Source of the DNA: UBA4416 sp038327195
GTDB lineage: Bacteria > Bacteroidota > Bacteroidia > B-17B0 > Aurantibacillaceae
Length of the DNA stretch: 64,000 bases
Direction: 5' to 3'
Assembly (NCBI GenBank): GCA_038327195.1
Contig: JBBQKU010000005.1
Coordinates: forward strand, 115,656-179,655
Shown here: one piece after another, positions 59,540 through 64,000 of the stretch
How positions within the stretch are numbered: the first letter of the stretch is position 1
Layout of the letters: the number at the start of each line of letters is the position of its first letter
The notes under the pieces: model-generated
Told to the model about the DNA's origin: nothing
The model's database searches: none
The model's input: only the letters and a program-made list of their open reading frames with translations
Program-made: the position numbers and the translations under genes

Positions 59540-60361
59540 TCACAATTTATTATTCAAATAATAATCGGTTGCTTTTCGCACGCTTCCATATTTAAGTAAT
59601 AGTTCCTTGGCTAATTCATAATCTTCGAGGTCTGTATTTTTCATAACCATACGTGTGCCTCTATCAACTAATTTGTTATTACTCAAAGCCATGTCAACCA
59701 TTTTATTTCCTTTCACTCTTCCTAATTTTATCATCACTGAAGTTGAAATCATATTCAAAACCAACTTTTGAGCAGTCCCTGATTTCATTCGCGTTGAACC
59801 CGTAACAAATTCAGGACCAACCACAACTTCAATAGGAAATTTTGAAACTTCTGCAACCCTTGATTCTGTATTGCATACAATACATCCAGTTGAAATATTG
59901 TTTTTATTACATATTTCTAATGCCCCAATAACATAAGGTGTTGTACCAGATGCAGCGATACCAATAACCACATCATTTTCATTAATTTGATAGGCTTTTA
60001 AATCTTCCCAACCTTGGTTCACATCATCTTCTGCAAATTCTACAGCCTTACGAATGGCTGTGTCGCCTCCGGCTATTAACCCAACAACTATACCCTGCTC
60101 TATTCCGTATGTTGGCGGACATTCACTTGCATCCAATATTCCTAATCGTCCGCTTGTGCCTGCTCCCATATAAAATAATCGTCCACCGATTTGCATTTTT
60201 TCAACAACACGTTCAACTAATTTTTCAATTTGAGGAATGGCATTATTAACAGCCGTTGGAACTGTTTGGTCTTCTGCATTCATATTTTTCAAAAGATCAC
60301 GAATGCACATGTTTTCAAGGTTATTGTAATTAGAATCTGACTCAGTTGTTTTTTGTATCAT
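59540..60361 (-). CDS. murQ: N-acetylmuramic acid 6-phosphate etherase
   Basis: This enzyme cleaves the lactyl ether of MurNAc-6-phosphate during peptidoglycan recycling. The SIS-domain signature YMGAGTSGRLGILDASECPPTYG contains the catalytic Glu region, GIAASGTTPYV forms the sugar-phosphate site, and TGSTRMKSGTAQK is a further family motif. At 273 residues it is slightly shorter than many homologues (about 300), mostly at the C-terminus. It lies 16 nt downstream of a lipoprotein gene. Confidence 0.94.
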   Translation of the reverse strand: MIQKTTESDSNYNNLENMCIRDLLKNMNAEDQTVPTAVNNAIPQIEKLVERVVEKMQIGGRLFYMGAGTSGRLGILDASECPPTYGIEQGIVVGLIAGGDTAIRKAVEFAEDDVNQGWEDLKAYQINENDVVIGIAASGTTPYVIGALEICNKNNISTGCIVCNTESRVAEVSKFPIEVVVGPEFVTGSTRMKSGTAQKLVLNMISTSVMIKLGRVKGNKMVDMALSNNKLVDRGTRMVMKNTDLEDYELAKELLLKYGSVRKATDYYLNNKL

Positions 60362-60377
60362 ACTTATATAAGAAAAA

Positions 60378-60899
60378 TTAGTTAAAGCGTTTCATTGGAA
60401 ATAGTTGTGATTGCTGTTTACCATCTATTATTCCTGATATTTTAGCAACTATAGAATCCTTTGAAATTTGAGTATAAACTATCTTAGAAGGAAAATCATG
60501 ATTTGGATTTTCAAACACTAATTGAGTTGGAGTAAGTTCTGTCATTTCAAATGAAACTGGTTGTTCATTATTTTGATTCTTAACTGAAACAATATAATTC
60601 CACTTTTTATTTTTTTTCTCTAAACTAATCGATTCATAAAACACTGTATCTGATTTTATAATAACATAACTTACTCCCAAATAAATGGAATCATTTTTCT
60701 GTTTCCAAATTTCGGTTAAGTTTCCATCAGGGGTATTATTTTGCCAAGTTCCTAAAAACCAATTTGCTTGTTCAATATGACTTAAATCATAATCGTTAGA
60801 TATTGTTTCTTCATTTGAATTAATCTTTGTGCTACAGGCCATTAATAGTATGGCGGTAAATGAAATCAATAAAGCACCAAATAATTTTATATTTTTCAT
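60378..60899 (-). CDS. DUF6265-like lipoprotein
   Basis: A 173-residue lipoprotein (lipobox ILLMAC, Cys near residue 22). The mature domain shows WFLGTWQNN, LTEIWKQKNDSIYLG and FENPNHDFPSKIVY, which match DUF6265-type lipocalin-like proteins. Ligand and role are unknown. Its start overlaps the stop codon of the BNR-repeat gene by 4 nt (ATGA), so both belong to one transcript that probably continues into murQ. Confidence 0.78.
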   Translation of the reverse strand: MKNIKLFGALLISFTAILLMACSTKINSNEETISNDYDLSHIEQANWFLGTWQNNTPDGNLTEIWKQKNDSIYLGVSYVIIKSDTVFYESISLEKKNKKWNYIVSVKNQNNEQPVSFEMTELTPTQLVFENPNHDFPSKIVYTQISKDSIVAKISGIIDGKQQSQLFPMKRFN

Positions 60900-62473
60900 T
60901 CTACAATTAATTTTACGAATTCACTTTTTGCCTCACCATATAAAACCAAATAATATAATCCTTTAGTTAAATTATTTTCATTTTTATCAATTACAAAGTC
61001 ATGAATACCCTTTGAATAAGGCTTAGTTGTAACGATTTCTTTAATTAGCTTTCCAGACGAATCAACTAACTGAGCGGTCACTTTTTGTTTTTTAGTTAAA
61101 CTAAATACAATTTTAGTTTGGCTCGAAAACGGATTTGGTTGAGGTGTAATAATTGAAATAGGAGATTTCTCACTGTCATTAATTCCTGTTAAAGTTAAGG
61201 CGTCCAAATTAGCTGTAAAAACAGAAAGAGCTCCTGCATTTAATTGCATCCAAATTGGTCGCACCACATTATTATGTGCAGAAATACCAATATAATCTCC
61301 AAAAAACACACTACTTGTTGGGTTAAATGAAGTTTGATTTATTTTATGATTTGTAAATGTATTTCCTCCATCTTTTGAAATAGCAACATAAACGTCTGTT
61401 AAATTACTTCCCGTATAATTTCTACGATCATAAAAAATTACATATACATATCCAGTTGCTTGATCAACCGTCATACTACTCATAAATTGATTTTTGCCAG
61501 GCACATCATTATTTACTCTTATTGGACTACTCCAAGTTGTTCCACCATCTGATGATTTAACAATGTAAACATCCACATCATTTATTCCATTGGTTTGGTC
61601 GCTGTAATTCACATATAAATTACCACGGTTTGGTCCTTGACTCAAATCACAATTGGTAAAAGGCAAACCATTACAACGCATTAAACCACCAACATCATAA
61701 ACCCAACCACCTGCAATGGTTCCAATTAATTTTTCAGAAGGCATCCAAGTTAATCCATTATCCAATGATTTTTGAAACCTTAAACCTTGTAAACTAGCCC
61801 AAACTACATAAACCTCACCACTTGGACCAATAGCAGGAACTGCACCTTCAACCGTTGTATCATTATCCATACAATTTCCCCCTTGATGATTAATACGCAA
61901 AGGTGTGCTCCAAGTTAAACCTGCATCAGTCGATTTTGAATACATAACATGCGAACTATCGGATGCTAACGAACTTTCATATTTGTCAAATTGTGTCCAA
62001 GTAATATGTATTGAATTGTCAAACGAACTAACAACATACCAAGGTTTATCTTGCACTTTTGTTCCATTTTTTCCAGTAGCTGTGCAAATAGGATACGTTG
62101 CACCAGCATCGGTTGATTTTTGAATAACGATTCTATCAACCCATGTTCCGCCAGGAGTAATGGTTGGATTTGGATTTGAAAGATGCATATAAAAAGCAGA
62201 ACCAAGCGTATCCCAAAACACAACTGGATCGCCATAAACACTAAATGCATTGCAAGTTAAAAACGCAGTTTGCCAAGTTAAACCACCATCACTGCTTTTA
62301 TAACGGTTATTAATATTAGCACCAGCAACAATTTGGCTAGTATTTTTTGGATTAATGGCAATAGTTACTTCTTCTGGGTCATTAATTGTACTAATCAATA
62401 TATTTGGATATTGTGCTTTAACCGATAAAACGGAAAGCCATATTAAAATAAAAGTTAATTTAAATGTTTTCAT
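60896..62473 (-). CDS. BNR-repeat (sialidase-fold) T9SS-exported protein
   Basis: A 525-residue exoprotein with a signal peptide ending VKAQ. Most of the chain (about 30-430) is a six-bladed beta-propeller with Asp-box-type repeats (SSDGGLTWQ, STDAGLTWS, SLDNGLTWM, SSDGGTTWS, SKDGGNTF). The C-terminus is a T9SS type A sorting domain (ITPQPNPFSSQTKIVF onward). Sialidase catalytic residues cannot be identified, so it may only bind. It heads an operon with a lipoprotein gene and murQ. Confidence 0.85.
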   Translation of the reverse strand: MKTFKLTFILIWLSVLSVKAQYPNILISTINDPEEVTIAINPKNTSQIVAGANINNRYKSSDGGLTWQTAFLTCNAFSVYGDPVVFWDTLGSAFYMHLSNPNPTITPGGTWVDRIVIQKSTDAGATYPICTATGKNGTKVQDKPWYVVSSFDNSIHITWTQFDKYESSLASDSSHVMYSKSTDAGLTWSTPLRINHQGGNCMDNDTTVEGAVPAIGPSGEVYVVWASLQGLRFQKSLDNGLTWMPSEKLIGTIAGGWVYDVGGLMRCNGLPFTNCDLSQGPNRGNLYVNYSDQTNGINDVDVYIVKSSDGGTTWSSPIRVNNDVPGKNQFMSSMTVDQATGYVYVIFYDRRNYTGSNLTDVYVAISKDGGNTFTNHKINQTSFNPTSSVFFGDYIGISAHNNVVRPIWMQLNAGALSVFTANLDALTLTGINDSEKSPISIITPQPNPFSSQTKIVFSLTKKQKVTAQLVDSSGKLIKEIVTTKPYSKGIHDFVIDKNENNLTKGLYYLVLYGEAKSEFVKLIVE

Positions 62474-62525
62474 TTTTATATTGAATGAGATTGGTTAAAT
62501 TTATATTGTATAAAATTAATAAATA

Positions 62526-63698
62526 ATGCCACACCAAACAATCGAAGAATTTAAAAGTTTACTTCATCAGGAAGATTATAGTCAGCTTTCAAGAAAGCTA
62601 TTGGATGTTAGTGTAGAAAATAATTTAGAAAATGATACTGAACAATTGATTTATGATTTTAGAAAAAGTTATTTAGATGCTGATTCAAAAGAAGTATTAA
62701 AACAAGACGCTAATATTATTTTAAGTGCAATTACCAACTCAATTTTATCAGAACCCGAAAACTACCCCACAACCAATTTGGTGTGTGATGCTCAAAATAT
62801 TAGTAAACAATACGTAAACGGTGGAAGTCCATTTTATTTACAACCCCTAAATGTTGAATTAAAATTTGGAGAAATAACAGGTGTTGTTGGCGAAAATGGA
62901 AATGGCAAAACAACTCTCTTAAGGATATTAGCTGGAGAATTATCAAGTGATACTGGTGAGATAACTTACCCTGCATTAAATGCAGATGATAAAAACTGGT
63001 ATAAGGTTAAAAATCAATTTGTATTTATTCCGCAACGTATTCCTAGTTGGCACGGCAGTTTAGTAGATAACTTACGTTTTTTTGCAAGTATTCATGGTTT
63101 TACAAGTGAAGAAAACACTAAACAAATTTCTTATATTTTATTTCGATTAGGTTTAGAAAAATTTAAACATCTTAAATGGTCCGAATTATCAAGTGGATAC
63201 CGCTTACGTTTTGAATTAGCAAAAGCGATTATGTGGCGTCCAAAATTAATTTTGTTAGATGAACCTTTAGCAAATCTTGATATTAATGCTCAACAATTAT
63301 TCCTCCAAGACTTAAAATTCTTTGTAAAATCAACAAAATTTCCATTAAGTATTATTTTAAGTTCGCAACAATTACATGAAGTAGAAAGTATTTCGGATAA
63401 TATTATTTTCATTAAACAAGGTAAAACCATTTATAACGGTAACCAGCAAAAGTTTGGGGTTGACGAAAACTTAAACACTTTTGAATTAACTTCTATCGCA
63501 ACTCGAGAACAATTACAAGCTATTTTTAAAGATTATGATTTGAAAGTTGAAAATGCAGGTACGACTACACTTGTGAGTTTATCAAAACAAATTACAAGCG
63601 ATGTGTTTTTATCGACTTTACTTTCAAATAAAATTACGCTAACTTATTATCGTGATATTAGTCATTCAACACGAAAGCTATTTCATAAGGATATTTAA
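62526..63698 (+). CDS. ABC transporter ATP-binding protein
   Basis: A 390-residue ATPase. Walker A is GENGNGKTT (122-130), the signature is LSSGYRLRFELAKA, Walker B is LILLDEPLANLD, and the switch region reads ILSSQQLHE. About 80 residues precede the nucleotide-binding domain and form a helical extension of unknown role, and about 70 residues follow it. The signature has S-S-G-Y in place of S-G-G-Q. The cognate permease is not in the window, although it could lie beyond the right edge. Confidence 0.85.
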   Translation: MPHQTIEEFKSLLHQEDYSQLSRKLLDVSVENNLENDTEQLIYDFRKSYLDADSKEVLKQDANIILSAITNSILSEPENYPTTNLVCDAQNISKQYVNGGSPFYLQPLNVELKFGEITGVVGENGNGKTTLLRILAGELSSDTGEITYPALNADDKNWYKVKNQFVFIPQRIPSWHGSLVDNLRFFASIHGFTSEENTKQISYILFRLGLEKFKHLKWSELSSGYRLRFELAKAIMWRPKLILLDEPLANLDINAQQLFLQDLKFFVKSTKFPLSIILSSQQLHEVESISDNIIFIKQGKTIYNGNQQKFGVDENLNTFELTSIATREQLQAIFKDYDLKVENAGTTTLVSLSKQITSDVFLSTLLSNKITLTYYRDISHSTRKLFHKDI

Positions 63699-64000
63699 TA
63701 CTTTTAATTATTTGGGCATTACTAAATACCTAGCTTATTAAAATGATTTGGGCGTTACCCTACGGGTCAGGCTTTTCGTTTCAATCTTTTTTCATTCCTC
63801 AAAAAGGATTTTCACTTCAATCCTTAACGCAAACTTACATTTAGTTTCGAAGCTTATAAATCAAATGTTAGGCTATGATTTTGTGCAGCAATAGCTGTCA
63901 AATGAATATGCGTAGACAAATAGTGTGAGGATTCATTTTAGCAGCGGTCCGCAGGAATTGCCTTTCACAAAATCATAAGGTTTTGGATACTTTTGCCTTC
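63699..64000. other. Gene-free right end with two repeat elements
   Basis: No gene is evident in the last 302 nt. A copy of the GGGCGTT-CCC repeat lies at 63749-63833. Beyond it an 11-bp perfect inverted repeat, ATGATTTTGTG (63875-63885) and CACAAAATCAT (63966-63976), encloses about 80 nt with GCAGCGGTCCGCAGG. The sequence then runs out of the window. Confidence 0.75.

Overview
The window is AT-rich chromosomal DNA from a member of the Bacteroidota, probably near the Flavobacteriia/Sphingobacteriia-like lineages. The evidence is convergent. Several secreted proteins end in type IX secretion (T9SS) type A sorting domains, and one ends in a gliding-motility-associated (type B) C-terminus. Lipoproteins and beta-barrel proteins of Bacteroidota style are common. 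Genes lack Shine-Dalgarno sequences. Several start upstream regions carry the Bacteroidota promoter (TTTG or TTG, about 18-19 nt, then TAnnTTTG), and RHS-type tips and GxxExxY genes are present. Oxygen-dependent coproporphyrinogen oxidase points to an aerobic or facultative life style. Species cannot be named from this sequence alone.

Region 1 (1-15100) is mostly core metabolism: yqeY, hutI, aroC, a dicarboxylate/amino-acid symporter, a TRIC-type channel, rimM, a mannose-1-phosphate guanylyltransferase, tag, an MFS transporter, a CoA-binding protein, an ElaA-type acetyltransferase, ndk, an nrnA-type DHH phosphoesterase and an ECF-like sigma factor with a membrane partner. A 555-bp GxxExxY cassette with terminal inverted repeats interrupts the aroC 3' end.

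Region 2 (15240-28236) is a secretion and phosphate block. A T9SS-exported purple-acid-phosphatase-like enzyme, a glycine-rich T9SS protein, a PhoD phosphatase and an imelysin-like/di-haem peroxidase overlap head to tail as one operon and are followed by a PstS lipoprotein. Two further T9SS-exported proteins follow.

Region 3 (28369-41005) holds envelope and housekeeping genes, mostly on the minus strand: an OmpA protein, phnA-like, tRNA-Glu, DUF502, hemF, a LysM/periplasmic-binding protein, guaA, a LuxR-type regulator translationally coupled to an unlisted 35-residue membrane protein, and then an AddB-like nuclease on the plus strand.

Region 4 (41100-50650) is the accessory island and the most interesting part. 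It holds a broken HigB toxin with an intact HigA antitoxin and three orphan RHS tips with unrelated C-termini, each followed by a candidate immunity gene. REP-associated tyrosine transposase (RAYT) elements separate the tips. A RelE/antitoxin pair and a tyrosine recombinase complete the island. A 100-bp leader next to the recombinase is repeated in front of RHS tip 3, where it is joined to a 50-bp remnant of the recombinase gene. This looks like an integron-like arrangement for RHS toxin tips, with one occupied and one empty site. This interpretation is inference.

Region 5 (50656-64000) returns to core genes: a WG-repeat protein, fabD, an outer-membrane protein, an alanine-dehydrogenase homologue with an altered active-site residue, wcaF, three inserted exoprotein genes followed by a duplicated wcaF 3' fragment, a 15-residue-repeat protein, murQ, a DUF6265-like lipoprotein, a BNR-repeat T9SS protein and an ABC ATPase. 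Known-looking intergenic repeat families occur at 531-612, 11327-11734, 50143-50330 and 63749-63976.
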